Shown here piece by piece: positions 11,868 to 24,083 of a stretch of 64,000 nucleotides of DNA. The notes beneath the pieces were generated by a model. The model had not been told where the DNA came from, did not search any database, and worked only from the letters and a program-made list of their open reading frames with translations. Where the stretch lies: positions 620,001 to 684,000 of the forward strand of contig NW_022204508.1 of assembly GCF_008831285.2 (NCBI RefSeq), read 5' to 3'. The number at the start of each line of letters is the position of its first letter. The first letter of the stretch is position 1. Source of the DNA: Nymphaea colorata. Its lineage: Eukaryota > Streptophyta > Magnoliopsida > Nymphaeales > Nymphaeaceae. The translations under genes and the position numbers were made by a program.

Positions 11868-11897
11868 CTAGAATTGGAATGAAACTTCCAATTCTAG
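11868..11897. repeat. Perfect 12-bp hairpin in R1 3' flank
   Basis: CTAGAATTGGAA, a 6-base loop and TTCCAATTCTAG form a perfect stem. The counterpart at 49,147-49,176 keeps the hairpin with one stem mismatch. It may be part of a small MITE or a downstream RNA structure; no function is shown. Confidence 0.8.
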
Positions 11898-12472
11898 TAT
11901 CCCTTTGATCATCTGGAACTTTGATTTTAAAATTGAAAATTATGTGTTTGATAGAGCAAGAACTAAAATTCTGGAATTGGTGTATTAAAATCATTGTAAC
12001 ATGTGCCAAGAGAGAAGAAAAAACTTTTAAGATTCTCGACTCATAATCCTACCCATATGATAAAATCATAATTCTGAAATTTTGATTCAAGAATGACCCA
12101 TCAGGTAGGGCCTGCTTCCTTATAAAACAAGCGATGCCAAAAAGCTTTATATGCACATGTTGGTGTGATTTCTTAGAACCTTACAGATTGCAAACATTTA
12201 AAATTTTAATACTTCAATATGTCCTGCTGAATTAAAAGGAAATCTTTAAATGCATGAGCTATAAATGATTGTGAAGGAATGTATATAGTACTGGCTAGTG
12301 CATCTTCTCAAGAGTTAAGAATACAAGCCCACTTACTTAGAGATTTTAATATTTGCCAATATTAGCCTTAGGTGGAGGACTCAGCAATACAATAGGAAAT
12401 GAGCATCTCTGCTAACAACCTTACAGGTTTTGGATATGGATCCAACAGATTTGAACTCTATATGCACAACAC

Positions 12473-12503
12473 ATATATATATATACATATATATGTGTAT
12501 ATA

Positions 12504-12538
<35 letters not shown>
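12473..12538. repeat. (TA)n microsatellite
   Basis: An AT dinucleotide array interrupted by gtgtat and catat units. The 65-codon frame that starts inside it is an artefact. Confidence 0.9.
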
Positions 12539-12849
12539 GCATACTATGACTGTCCATTCTATCATGATGTGACAGTCAAGAAAAATAAAGGAAGAAAAAT
12601 ATTATGTGGATGCATAAAAATTAAATGGTGGTTGGATGGGCTAAGAACTAATAGACCAACTGTGTGGTGGGTGAAAGAGAAAATGGAAAACATGGCATAA
12701 AAATTTTGCAAGTCCTAAATCAAGCACGGGAGGAAAAGAAAAGAGCCGACAAAAAGCAAAAAAGATTCATGTTTAACAAAAAAAAATTAGTTTCAATCTG
12801 TCACCGATTTTTTACACACTAAAACATTTTAGTAATTGTAAACCCTTCC

Positions 12850-13400
12850 CAAGATGGTCTCTTGGCTGCTTAACCATTGAACCTTCTAGAAGAAGGCGAT
12901 CTGTTCCTGTTTATCCGTGAGAAATGTGGTTGCTACTGCATCATTTTGTTGAGGAGTAATACTATTTGCACCCACCAGAAGACTTGACATTGGGGAAGTA
13001 AAAAAGAACTGGCTTTCTCAGTTTCGGGAGGCATTTCCTGCGGCCTCTCAAGCTGATGTTCTCAGTGAAACCACACCAACATGACCAAGTCCTATTGACT
13101 TCTATCATGTTTGCTGATAGCAGTTGCAATCTATTGATTTTTACAGATTCACTCTACTTTTGCAGATGGAAAACATGACATAAAAAATATACAAGACCTA
13201 AATCAAACAAGGGAGAGAAAAAAAGAGCCGACAAAATGCAAAAGATTCATACTTGACCAAAAAAAAATATAGTTACAATCTGTCACCAATTTTAAACACT
13301 AAAACATATCAGATAATTGTTACCTTTCCTCCAAGATAACTCCTGCGGCAGATCAAGTGCAGGACATATGTAAATACTGAAGGCTTCAGCCTACGAAACA
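12850..13400 (-). pseudogene. Two decayed C-terminal LRR modules downstream of R1
   Basis: On the minus strand, pieces of the R1 C-terminus (the FPNLKS... and CPALDLPQEL... blocks) recur near 12,880-13,060 and 13,325-13,400, after the R1 stop. The same arrangement follows R4 at 47,990-48,540. They look like old tandem duplications of the last LRR segment that have lost their frames. Confidence 0.6.
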
Positions 13401-13441
13401 GAAAAGGTTCTGTAACATGATATAACAGCACCTCAACCACT

Positions 13442-16298
13442 TTAGCCTAGGATGGGTAACCTTTCCCCAAGATGGTCTCTGAGTTCCTGCGGCAGATGGA
13501 GTGCTGGACAAAAGTAAATTACCAACTTTTCAAGCTTCGAGAGGCAGGCGATCTGCTCGTTCGCATCCGTGGGACATATTTTTGCTACTGCATCATTTTC
13601 ATTTTGGTGGGTAGTAATGTCTACCAGAGACTACAGCTTGGGGAAGTATTGAAGCTCTAGGTATCTCAGTTTTGGGAGGCATTGCCAGTGGCCTCCCAAG
13701 CTGATGTCCTCATAGAAATAGTTTAGGCACAATGTCTCCAGATGGGATAGACCCCACAACCATTGAGATACCCTTTCCCAATTAGACCTCATCAACATTT
13801 GTGTCGTTCAAAACAGAGACTTGAGGGAGGGTAGAAATGTTGATACCTCTGATGGCAATGGCGATGGCTGTAGTACTGCTGAGTCTGGATCCAACCTTAA
13901 CTCAATGGGGTTAGGCAGTTGCTCAAGGAATTTCAATCCCAATCTTGCACTTAGGCAACAACACACTGACAGACTTTGGAGCTGAGTCACTTGACCGTCA
14001 TGCCCGGCCAGCTCCAATAGAGCATCAAGCAAGCCTTCTGTCTGCATCTTTGGACAATTCAAAAAATTTGCCTCTCTTAACCTTGGCATAGAAGTCAATG
14101 TTGTTTCCCCTAATCCATCTGCTGGCCACCCTTCCCAGTTGAGCAAACCATCCACCATCAACTCCTCAAGTAAAGGAAAGTTAACAAGAGCCTTCAAGCT
14201 ATTAGGTCCGTACACCTTCAACGACTTGAGAGCAGGCATGTGATGAGGTAATTGCTCTAGGATGCAACATTCCTCCATCTTCAACGACTCCAAGGCAGGC
14301 ATGCTAGCTATTTCACATAGTGCTGGGCAATTGATGACATTTAGTACTTTCAACGGGGTAATGCTTATTAGTTTTTCTCAAAAATGGCATCTTTCTGGCT
14401 TTAGTGAATGTAGCTTGGTATACTCAGTATTCAAATGCCAAGCTGGCATCTTTCCCTTATTGGAGGTTCCAATGCCTCCACCGCACCACTCTGTTCAGAA
14501 GCCCCACCCTGTTCATCATTACTCTGTTCAGAAGTACCACTCTGTTCAGAAACACCTCCAGTAGAATTCCAAACTAATTATGCCATGCTTCTCCTTAAGC
14601 AATTGTGCATTTCTTGCACAATCAATTGCTTTTCTTGTCCCCTCCAACCCTTGAGTCCCCTTTGTCATCCGTAAATTGGTAAGCTTCCCCAAGCCTTCCA
14701 CTATAAATTTCAATTCTGATGTCCATTTCAGCCCAAGATATTTTACAAGTGAAAGATATTCAATGGCCTTTGGCAGCTCATCCATTTCGCATCCCCTCAA
14801 TGACAACACCCTCAACCACTTGAAATTGGTCAAGTGTTCAATATAAACCTGCAAGTAAGAATTGGAAACAGCCAACAATGTGCACACCTTATTTGCTGTT
14901 TCCAAGGTATTATGCTTGTGTGCCTCTGCATCATGTACAGCAAGTAGAGGCATTGCCATATTCCCTTCCACCTATATATAAGGCAAGGTCATGCAAAATG
15001 TGACGCAATTTGAAGTTCTTCAAATCAATTTCTTCAATCAAACACTGCCTTGTCAAATCTTCATTTTATTGGGTTGCTGTCGCTTCAACATCTATGCCTT
15101 CCTCAATCAATCCGTGTGCCACCCATTGCATGGCCAATGTCTCCCTTTCAATCTCATAATCCTTTGGATAAATGCAGCAATACACAAAACAACTCTTCAA
15201 ATAATATGGCAAGTCATCGTAGCTCAGCATGAGACTAGAAGAATACCGCCACCCATTTCAGTGGACGATGATGAGGCTTCAGGAGTCTTCCAGTCCTCTC
15301 TACTCATTTTCTTGGTGCGCATCATGGACCCCACCATCTTAATCACAAGTGGCAACCCACCACACTTCTTTACTATTCCCTCTCCAACAAATCTGATCTT
15401 ATGCATCACCGAATCTTCTTCTGTTTGGCCTTCTCTTAAAACCTCCTTCACAAACGAGTACCAACTTTGGTGGAAACTAAATTCTTGAAATTCATGCATA
15501 TAAAAAGCACCCATCCCTCCGACACATATTTCTTTCTACTGGTAATCAAAATTTTTCTCCAGATTGCACCCGCCATCAATGTTCCCCCTATCTCTTTGTC
15601 CCACCATTTTACTTCCCATACATCACCTAGGACCAACAAATTTTTTTCCTTTGAGAGCTCGTTCAGTAATTGTGTGCATAAGTCAGTCAAGGAACAATTA
15701 CTGTTTTCTGCAGAACTCTTGCACACTTCCCTTAGCATCTGCCGCACCAAATCCTTATGGTTTGGCCTTTCCGAAACATAAACCCACCACCTGCGTTCCA
15801 TGAACTGTTGTTCAACTTCATCAAATACCATGTTTGCAAGAGTCATCATTTTACCGATCACTCCCTTTCCAACAATGGAGATAACAGAAGCACCACCCTT
15901 CTCAGTCTTACTACAAAAGTCATTCGAGGAGAGCATTTCTACTAACACCTTTTTATCATTCTCCCTGCCTATGGGCAGTTGTATACCTATGTGATCAGTT
16001 GCCTCTTTGGGGTTGACATGTTCACATTGAACAGGGTCCTTACCACACCCTTTTGGTGTTGTTTTGAGCCTATCCACCATGTCCCAATCTTTCTTTATTA
16101 TATCAAGCCTTTCATTGATTTTCTTCATTTTGTTACCAAGTTGGTAACGAAAAGAAACATCTTTGTAATAGGAAGAGAGCGCTGTAAAGACCATCTCCGT
16201 ACCTGATCCCTCTTGCTGGCCTCAATTTTGCTTCAATATCCTTCGATGATGTCCTCGGCATCATAAACAACATCCTTGAGCTCAAACTCTAGTTCAAT
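13442..16298 (-). pseudogene. R1: CC-NB-ARC-LRR (CNL) resistance-gene pseudogene
   Basis: CNL proteins are cytoplasmic ATP-switch immune receptors. Reading down the minus strand: the end of a CC domain (ELEFELKDVVYDAEDII, about 16,260); a Walker-A region GKGVIGKMMTLA (about 15,850), where the Thr/Ser after GK is Met and one codon is inserted; kinase-2 LLVLGDVWE (about 15,620), with the first Asp now Gly; RNBS-B KILITSRKKYV; GLPL (about 15,345); a winged-helix block LSYDDLPYYLKSCF...YPKDYEI (about 15,210); an LHD variant of MHD (about 15,000); and LRRs to a stop at 13,442. At least four frameshifts separate these blocks, so no full protein can be made. The LRR region lacks about two N-terminal repeats and several central ones present in R4. 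The first part of the CC domain is missing: unrelated sequence abuts at about 16,298. Confidence 0.9.
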
Positions 16299-16900
16299 GA
16301 CTCCTCATCCTCCTCTCCCCAACCCAACTTTCTCTTTTTGCTTCTTTTTTTCTTTTTTTTTGAGGTAGGGGAGGTGATTGCCCAATGCACTGCATGTGTC
16401 AGAAGCTGGAGCATTCGGAAACTTGTCAACAAATATTTTTGTTTCTTTACCATTGCCAAGTTCAGCCACTTCATTTTTGATCTTTTGCATTCATTTTTTC
16501 ATTATGAAATGTCAAAGGTGGTGGTTGGATGCTTCAGTTATTTGGAGGTTGGCCTGATCATTCTCCACTATATATTTCTGCTTAGCTTCGTGTTAATGGG
16601 TGCAGTATTTGTTCAGAAGAATTCATCTATCTGGATTGGTGCAACATCTCATATCAGTTTATTTGTTTCTCTTCAAATCATAACATAATCATTCATATGA
16701 CAATTTGTTAAAACTGTAATAACTAATTATTGATTTTTTGTATTTTTGTTGTAGTAAGAATTCTCTAGAAGCAACCACATGTATGTATTCACACTATTTT
16801 GAAGTAATGAATTTGAACGCATAATCACTACTCTGAAAAAGTTAGTTGATATGAAAAAGGAAAAAAGTGACACTTTAATTAAAAAAATTGAATGGGCTTT
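16299..16900. other. Region upstream of R1, unrelated to other CNL copies
   Basis: The sequence upstream of the R1 breakpoint does not match the CC start seen in R2. It holds a T-rich tract (16,340-16,365) and overlapping minus-strand frames of about 60 codons in two frames. I recognise nothing in them and see no promoter I can support. Confidence 0.4.
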
Positions 16901-17290
16901 ATATTTAAGAAATGACTTTTGATTGGATTCGAATTCGGCTTCAGTTTTAACTAAATATCCCATCATATTCCGATTCAGGTTTCCTTTCGAATTCAATTTC
17001 AAATGAATTATCATATACCCAATTTATACGTTTTGAATATCTGTACATTCTTAACATATCGTAATGTGGTTTTGGCTCTTGTATTTTAAAGTTGGATTCA
17101 GGTGTGGATGTAAATCTAAAATCAAGTTTGAATTGTGAATTTAAATCAAATTTGAATGTGGATACGGCAAGGATTTTTCTTCCTTCATATTTAAATCCAA
17201 ATTCGAATTGGAATTATGAATATCTGATAAATTTGAGATGGTAACATGTGATTTTATTTGAATCTAATCCTTTAACAATCATGTGTTACT
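16900..17290. repeat. Copy of the dispersed gatttggat repeat family
   Basis: Degenerate gaattcggattc / aaatttgaatgtggat words are of the same type as at 11,300-11,600 and 25,080-25,620. Non-coding. Confidence 0.45.
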
Positions 17291-18160
17291 GCAATTTTTT
17301 TTTTCTTTTTCTCATTAACAAATTGTTTTGTCTTTGGTACTAAACCACATCAAGAAAGCTGCGCCAAAAATCCTATTGAAGCTATCACATAGCTTTTTCA
17401 TTCATCAAAAATCCATAAACTTTCTTTTTTATTGTAAGACTTTTATTGAAGTGTGGCCAACAAAAGCTTATAAGCTCATTCATTATCAAGGGAGGAGTCA
17501 TATTCAAGATCGATACCTTTTATCTGGTCAGATTCAATACTCAAGTGCACCGGGAACATGAGAAGATGAGGTGACATATCATTTCATAGTTACATCATGT
17601 CCTCCCTCCTAATTGAACCTTGCACTTTCCGTCATCCTTTTCTCTTTTTCATTCCTTGAATGTTGTCTATATATTTTCCATGCATAGTTGCTTGGTTTTC
17701 TAATTATGTGAATGTATGGTGGGAATGAGAGTGTGGTTTGGGGACTCTTTATTTTCATATTAATTTTTGAGGTTGGGACTTGTCCAACCCGGGATAAACC
17801 CTCACGAAAATGTACATGTTAATATGCATTTGCATGTCATTTTGCACTAGTTTCCTTCTTAATCATCCCATTAGGAACCCTAACGAGTGTCTCGTTATGT
17901 TGCTTGTTTTCTTCCATACCCAACGGTGGAAGAAATATATCCCTTACAACAAACTAAATAATAACATTTTATGCTTATTTTCAAAAATATTTTCAAAAGG
18001 AACCTTCTAACATGGCCTTAGGGACTTAGCTTAGACTCTTACATGAGTCCAAGCTCCCCTCCGGCCCACATAAAACTTGAAGTTGGTAATTTTAAGTTGT
18101 TCCTTGATTTCTAATCTTGTGAAGGTATGGATGTATACACATGTTATATACATCTACGCC
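17291..18160. other. Gene-free spacer
   Basis: AT-rich DNA without recognisable coding or RNA features. Short plus-strand frames (17,328-17,561, 17,810-18,010) resemble no family. Confidence 0.45.
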
Positions 18161-20700
18161 AACATGATGACCCCCCATCTTTCTCTCTCTATGCTTTCAC
18201 TTTCCATTTTATAAATTTTCATATGTACATGAATACGTATGTACTTGTGCTCAATTTCCTCTCTTTCAAATATTTATTCCTCTTTTCAAGACAAATATCT
18301 TGTCTTATAAACTTTCTCATACCCATATATACGTATGATATTTTTATTTTCCTCTAAAATCTCTCTTTCTCTTCAAATCAATATATCTTTTCTCTTACTT
18401 TCATATATGTGTATATGTGATGGTATGTACACATATATGCATGTCTTTCTCTATCTCTCTCTCTTTCTTTTCATAAGAGTGTTTTATCTCTTGTATTCTT
18501 TTTAACATTCTTCTCTCACGAACTTTCTATTTACCAACTTCATTAAGACCACAAACCAAGTAATGACCCAATATTGGAATCATGCTTGATGGTCTACAAT
18601 CCCTATCCCTTTTCAAAAACTTTTCCTTCTTATATACAATAATTATAACAACGAAATCTTAGATGTATATTGTGGTAAGAATGACTTTAGATGAATGTTG
18701 TGGTAGGAATGTTTTACATTCTTTCAATCATATAGGATAAATGCATCCATGCATTCTCACCCACTTTATTTCACTTATGATCACAAGCATCTCTCCAAAA
18801 GAACTTAAGCAAGAAGGGATGAAGCTATAGCTAGGTGGTAACCAAATTAGAGCAAAATCTCAAACCTACTTAAAGTCCTAAGAGAACACTAAAGTGATTT
18901 CAAAATAATTTCACAAGCTTTTCAAATGATATTTACTAGTTCCACTTTTTCCTCAAAACATTTTACATTTTCAAGCAACTCTTTAAGAACCTTTTCAAAA
19001 GTTTGAAACTTCAAACTTTCAATATTTTCTACACCGCATATAGAATCAAAAAGATGTTTAAGTTAAAACGAAATGCATCAATGATAAACATAGCCCTTGG
19101 GTTTATTAGCCCCGGTAAAGGCACCGGGAACGGTTGATCCTCGTACCGACGGGCGAGTCCCTTTCTTTCCTCTTTCAAAACAAAAACCTCATTTTTCTGG
19201 AGCACTCCAAAACCAATGAAAATTTTGGGATGCAAACACCTCATTATCTAGGCTTCATCTTATACCTAATGATGGGAGGGGCTTCTCGTAATTGCCAAGA
19301 TTACATCGGATGTCTTCCTTACTATTTACACTTGAATACAAAGATTTTTTTGATAGTTTCAAAAGCATCTCAAACTCTTGAAATTAAAGGCTTTGGAGAC
19401 TTTGCTTAGACTCTTTCTTTATGAGCTTAAGTTTCTCTCTGAACTACAACGAATGTAATGAAGTCGTTATAATATTTAAATTATTTTCCAAACTAGCTAA
19501 TCCTTGTTTCCATCCAGGAAAGAGAATTTAAAAACACAAAATCTCTCTTTTAATCTTTTTATTTCTCTCTCCTATTTTTTCTCTCTCTCTCTGATTTCTC
19601 TCTCTTTAGATGTCTCTCTCTAAAATTTCTCTTTTCTCTCTCTCCCTCTCTCTTCAGTTCTCTCTCTCCCTTTTTTTAAATCTCTTTCTTTCTCTCTCTT
19701 TCTTTTACCTCTCTTTTAATCTCACTTTTTTCTTTTTTCTTTCTTAAACCCCCCGTCTCTTTCTCTCTCTCTCCACCCCTTTTAAACAAATGATGGGTAG
19801 GACAATGGTTGGGTTAGGCAGCATGTTACAGCCATGTCTTCAGTTTGATTCTTAGAGGGTGCTATCCTAATGGTATTGAGGAACAATGTTGATTTTGAGA
19901 TTAGGGGTGCCATTATGAGGTCAACTGGACTGGTTCTTGTCTCCTCCCCCACCCACCTTTTCTTCCCTCCTTTTAGACTTCTCTCCCTTTTACTCTCTCT
20001 TCTAATCTCTCTCTCTCTCTATTTATATATTAAACAAAAAAAGCACACATTTTGCTTGGCCCAAAATCATTCGACTTACCAAGGCCAATATTAAGGTGCA
20101 ATACATGATCCTTATCATCCGGAGTACACTAGGATGGCATACAACTCATTTTTGAAAACTTTTTTTTTAATATGCATGTTATGGTATGAATGACTTTTCT
20201 AATTTTCTTTCAAGCATAGAGAATTCTTTCTCTTTTCATTTAACTTTCATAATCACCATGCATTCATAAGATTCACGGATACCCACAACCACTTCTTTAG
20301 GAAACCAAAGCAAAACATGATCGATCCTCAATAATATGATAATAGAGTTAGGCTAAAACCTGAGATTAACTTGTGTTTCAAAAGATATCTATTAACTTTC
20401 TTTACTTTACAAATGATCATTTCATTAAAGCATTTTTATAAAATTTTATCAAAACTCTTCTTTCAAAATTGACATAATTTTTTTTACTTTAAATGATTAT
20501 TACAAATCAAATGACTCATTAATTAAGATTGTTTCTTCTAAAACATATCTCTTACTATTTTATCAAACAAAAATTATCGAACTTTCTTTTCCAATGGCTG
20601 GTGGACCCCTTTTCTAGTTTGCAAAACAAATTCTCACGGGTGAACCAAAAGAAATTTTCGGATGCAAACAATATGGCTCTGGTGGTGAGAAATTTCTTCA
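18160..20700 (+). repeat. Degenerate ~1.5-kb tandem repeat with CT-rich tracts
   Basis: The block is built as a CT-rich tract followed by an AT-rich segment, twice: CT at 18,170-18,540 then 18,600-19,250, and CT at 19,505-20,030 then 20,150-20,690. The AT-rich halves share order and words: atg(t/c)ttgtggtaggaatg versus atgttatggtatgaatg, ccatgcattc, and attttgggatgcaaacacc versus attttcggatgcaaacaat. They are strongly diverged. The CT tracts are one-strand homopyrimidine mosaics. No gene is supported. Confidence 0.55.
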
Positions 20701-20707
20701 CACAAAC

Positions 20708-21350
20708 GTAAATGGAACACATATGATATTGATTCTTAATTCTGTATCATTATTGATATAAAAGTCTTGACTTATATCATTATGCAATGTGATCTATAAA
20801 CTAGTTGTACTTCTGATCTCCCTATTAGATTTATTCACCATCCATGTGTCTTGCTCTTGAAGTGGTCAACAGCTTGGAAAAGGGCATATAGAACAAATTT
20901 TTCTTCTCAAATTAGATGTTTCAAAAGCTCTTGACAAAGTGAGATTGTCTTTCTGCACTTTGGGCTTTCTTATTTGGGATTTTGTGAGGATTGGGTGAGG
21001 AAAAATATGACTCGTGTTTCTACTGCTTTCTTTGTTGTTGCCTTTAAGAAGGGAGGAAACCACTTTTTGTAGCCATAGAGGTCGATGACAAGGGGACCAT
21101 CTCTCTCCTGTTCTCAGTTTAGATGTTCCAAAAGCTCATTTCTCATTAATATGGAAAATCTAGCGGTGTTTGGGTAACAGTAAGAAGGTGAAAATTTGGT
21201 GTGAGTATTGGGGATAGGGGATTCTAGAACAACTACTCAAGCAAGATGATCTTATGAAATTACATAGTCACATGCAACCTACAGTGGAGGCAATTCTTAC
21301 CCACAAGCAAGAATTTCTTCCTAGAGATATATTTTCTATGTCAGTCTAGT
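20708..21350 (+). pseudogene. LINE fragment (family B), RT remnants
   Basis: Collinear with 31,854-32,330 and sharing its exact 5' edge at gtaaatggaacacatatgat. Broken frames show an LD(V/I)xKAxxKVR motif-A relic, a GDHLSPVLS motif-B relic and a late VKIWCEYWG-like block. It has stops and deletions and is non-functional. Confidence 0.75.
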
Positions 21351-21464
21351 TTCTTATTAGTTCTTCTTCTCTTATTGATTGTGATGTTGTTCTGACATGA
21401 GGTACTCATAATTTCATTAACTTGAGATGAAATGGATATGAAATAAAAAACAGTAGACCCCGAG

Positions 21465-21660
21465 ATCCAGGGGTGAAGCCAGCAATTTTTTTTAGGAAGG
21501 GCAGAACAGTATTTGCAAAAATTATAAAAGGGACAAACAATATTTTTCAAAATTTTACATAGGCCAATTTAAAAACTTTTTTAAATGTAAGTACCAACTT
21601 TTTTTTCGAAAACATGAGGGGGAGGGGCCATGGCTCCTGCCAGCTCCCCCTCCTTCTGCC
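21465..21660. repeat. Short dispersed repeat (ccagcaatttttttagg...agggggagggg)
   Basis: A block running from a gg-gaagccagcaa word to an agggggagggg...catggct word recurs at 33,155-33,330 (direct) and 50,400-50,590 (inverted), each time just downstream of LINE family B sequence. It may belong to the LINE or be a separate insertion in its ancestor. Confidence 0.6.
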
Positions 21661-22500
21661 CAGCCTAGATCCTTACAATAAGATTATTTGGCAAATGATA
21701 GTTACTATCATGGGTGTCGCTGATACATTGATGTATCACCAGGATTGGCTTCCAAGTAATGCGCCATACTTGTGTTCATACATCCAGGATTTGGAATTTA
21801 AGGCGACAGCACAAATATTCACTAATCTTGATAAAATTGTGATCAACAGTAAATAATTCAATAGAAAAAAGCCTAGTTATAAAAACTCTCTGCTGTCTAG
21901 GTATCAATCAATAATTTTCGCATGGGCTATGCTCACCTATTTTTATAATTGAAGAGAAAGAAGTGGGTCAATGGCAAAAACATTCGAAAATTTTGACTTG
22001 CCATATTTATTCTTCACCATGAAAGGCTTCAAAACCACTTGTCCAGTCGCTTTAGTGTTACGTGTAGAAAAGAAAGAAAGTCGCTTATAATTAGTAAATT
22101 AATTAGGCTTTTTTAGTGGTACTTAAACAAATTTTAATAGATTTAATTTTAGGCCATTGACATTTCCACGATTGCAAAATCCCAACCATGAAAATCAAAT
22201 CTACATTAGTAAATTTTTCAAACAAACAAAGCCGCTTATCATGCATATCTAACTTTAGTTTTCTTTTGATTTGGAAACATGGTGCCTACAAAGATAATAT
22301 TTTCCACATATCACTTCCTTTTTCATTCATAATAATGTGGGGAAAATGGATAAGTGAGTTGCGAACATGGTTGGCATCGAGAAAAAAAAAAGAAGTGAGA
22401 GAAATGTTTAAAAATGGAAATAAATCGGCTTGTTGTTCACTCTACGAAATGGAAAGAGAAGGAAGAGGAAGGTAGTGCCCTACAGGCTGCCAAGGTCCAT
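21661..22500. other. Gene-free spacer
   Basis: I see nothing recognisable. Frames at 21,614-21,856 and 22,188-22,475 are short and without family resemblance. Confidence 0.45.
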
Positions 22501-23520
22501 GATTGGTGTTAAATAAATCTGGAAAAATTCCCAATCCACAAACTTCTACATCACCTACACTTCCTCTTTCTCACATTTGTCGGATTTATCATTGTATTAT
22601 GTAAAAGTTTGGATGCATGATTTTTTTTGTCCAAATCCAAAAGTTTATTGATCCAATCCAAGTTGCGTGATCTGACCATTGACTAGAAGTACAACTTGTT
22701 CGTGCCGCGAGGCAATGCCATCGACCTTGCCAAACCTAAGGCTGGCCATCCCTATTATGAAGAGAGAAAGATGATGATGTCCAGGACTCATACTAATCCA
22801 GTTGAGCTGTTTTATTCCAACATACTCTGTTTGACAGAACTATGAGCTCAGAATGGGATGTGAAAGGTCTCTCTAACAATAGCAACAGGCATGATCAGTG
22901 GCACTAGCCACGCAAGTAGCTCAGACCAATTATGTACTCAGGGTTAGGTTTTGTTACTAGTCTTTTGACCTATTTCCTTTCAAGTGGGCTTTTTTTTTTA
23001 ATTTCATTTTGTAGAAGTTAGAGCAAAAGAAGAGAGAAAACTTCACTTTGGATACTTTCTTGATAAGTGTGTAAACTTTCTGATTTTGACTCCTAAAGTC
23101 TATCGATAGTGGCCCTTTTTTTTTAAGACAGTAATTCATTTTTTAAGAAATTATTTGTTTAAATTTTTAATCGTGTCTCAGCATTAATCATTTTTCTTGC
23201 TTTAAAACATTAAAACAATCAAATACCAATAATTTAACAAATATGTCATGGTGTTATAAGAGAAATTATCGCTATAGTGAGAATATAATATACATGATGG
23301 GTATTATTGAATGCCTCAGAATGAGAACATAAAGCAAATTGTTGAGAGATCAGTGAGTCCTTATGGTCTCTTATTTGTCTAATATGTGGCCTATAGCTAG
23401 AGTATTTCTTCTTTTTCAACAAAACCTGATTAACTAAATTTAAATTTGATTTCACAAGGTAGAGTAGCTAAACTGCGTTTGATGTCCATTTGTAGAAACC
23501 TATACAAAATTGACAATTTG
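22500..23520 (+). repeat. Direct repeat shared with 59.2-59.85 kb and 63.67-63.89 kb
   Basis: 22,500-22,690 resembles 59,190-59,240 and also the upstream flanks of R2 and R5 (ttaaataaatctgg...ccttctacatcacc). 22,770-23,000 matches 63,670-63,890 (ctctgtttgaca...atgagctcag, gcactagcca). 23,110-23,520 matches 59,480-59,830. The repeat is non-coding and diverged. It shows that the right end of the window and this segment share an ancestor. Confidence 0.6.
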
Positions 23521-23738
23521 CATTTCAATCTGTCCCCACATATCAAGAAAGCCCCAAGCGGTGTAGCGTAGTTGTTCAGGGTGATGGGCCAACAAACGTT
23601 TACTGTTAGTTCATTCATTATGGCTGCAATTATTGGAGACTGCAAAAGATAGATGCGTGATGCTTTAGTTCACATGTGTACTGCTCTCCACCGGAAACTG
23701 AGTAAGAGGAAAAAGGGAAGGAGTTTCAACCTCTTCAG

Positions 23739-24083
23739 GGTATTCATATAAACTCAAGCAAAAAACCGAATATTGTGAAATGAATTTAATCCAAACCATC
23801 AATCAGTAAAGAAAGCACGGTGACAAGAGCATCATTTTTATTACAATAGAGCAACGGTATTCGTATAAACTAAAGCAAGAAAAGGCAGTTGTGATATGAA
23901 TTTAATCCATAATATCCACCAGTAGAAAAGAGAAAGTGACAAGAACATCACTTTCTTTATGATAGACAAAGGTATTCATACAAACTAAAGCAAGAAAAAA
24001 CAATTGTGAATGAATTTAATCCAAAGCATCCAGCAGTCACAAAGACAGTGATAAGAGAATAATTTTATTTACTATAGACCAAA
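23739..24083 (+). repeat. Three-copy tandem repeat, unit ~115 bp
   Basis: Copies begin with ggtattcat/gtataaact at 23,739, 23,856 and 23,971, so the periods are 117 and 115 bases and the last copy runs to about 24,083. Each holds gaatttaatccaaa and a ttt(a/c)ttta...atagacc end. No ORF runs through the array. Confidence 0.9.

Larger units (their letters stand above)
11735..14886 (-). repeat. Inverted repeat IR2, left arm (R1 LRR plus 3' flank)
   Basis: This segment is the reverse complement of 46,009-49,315, with indels. Similarity begins at gccacctccaactttt and runs through the 3' flank and LRR of pseudogene R1 to a point near gcacattgttggctg. There the other copy switches to a copia LTR. 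By eye it is visibly more diverged than IR1. Confidence 0.85.
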
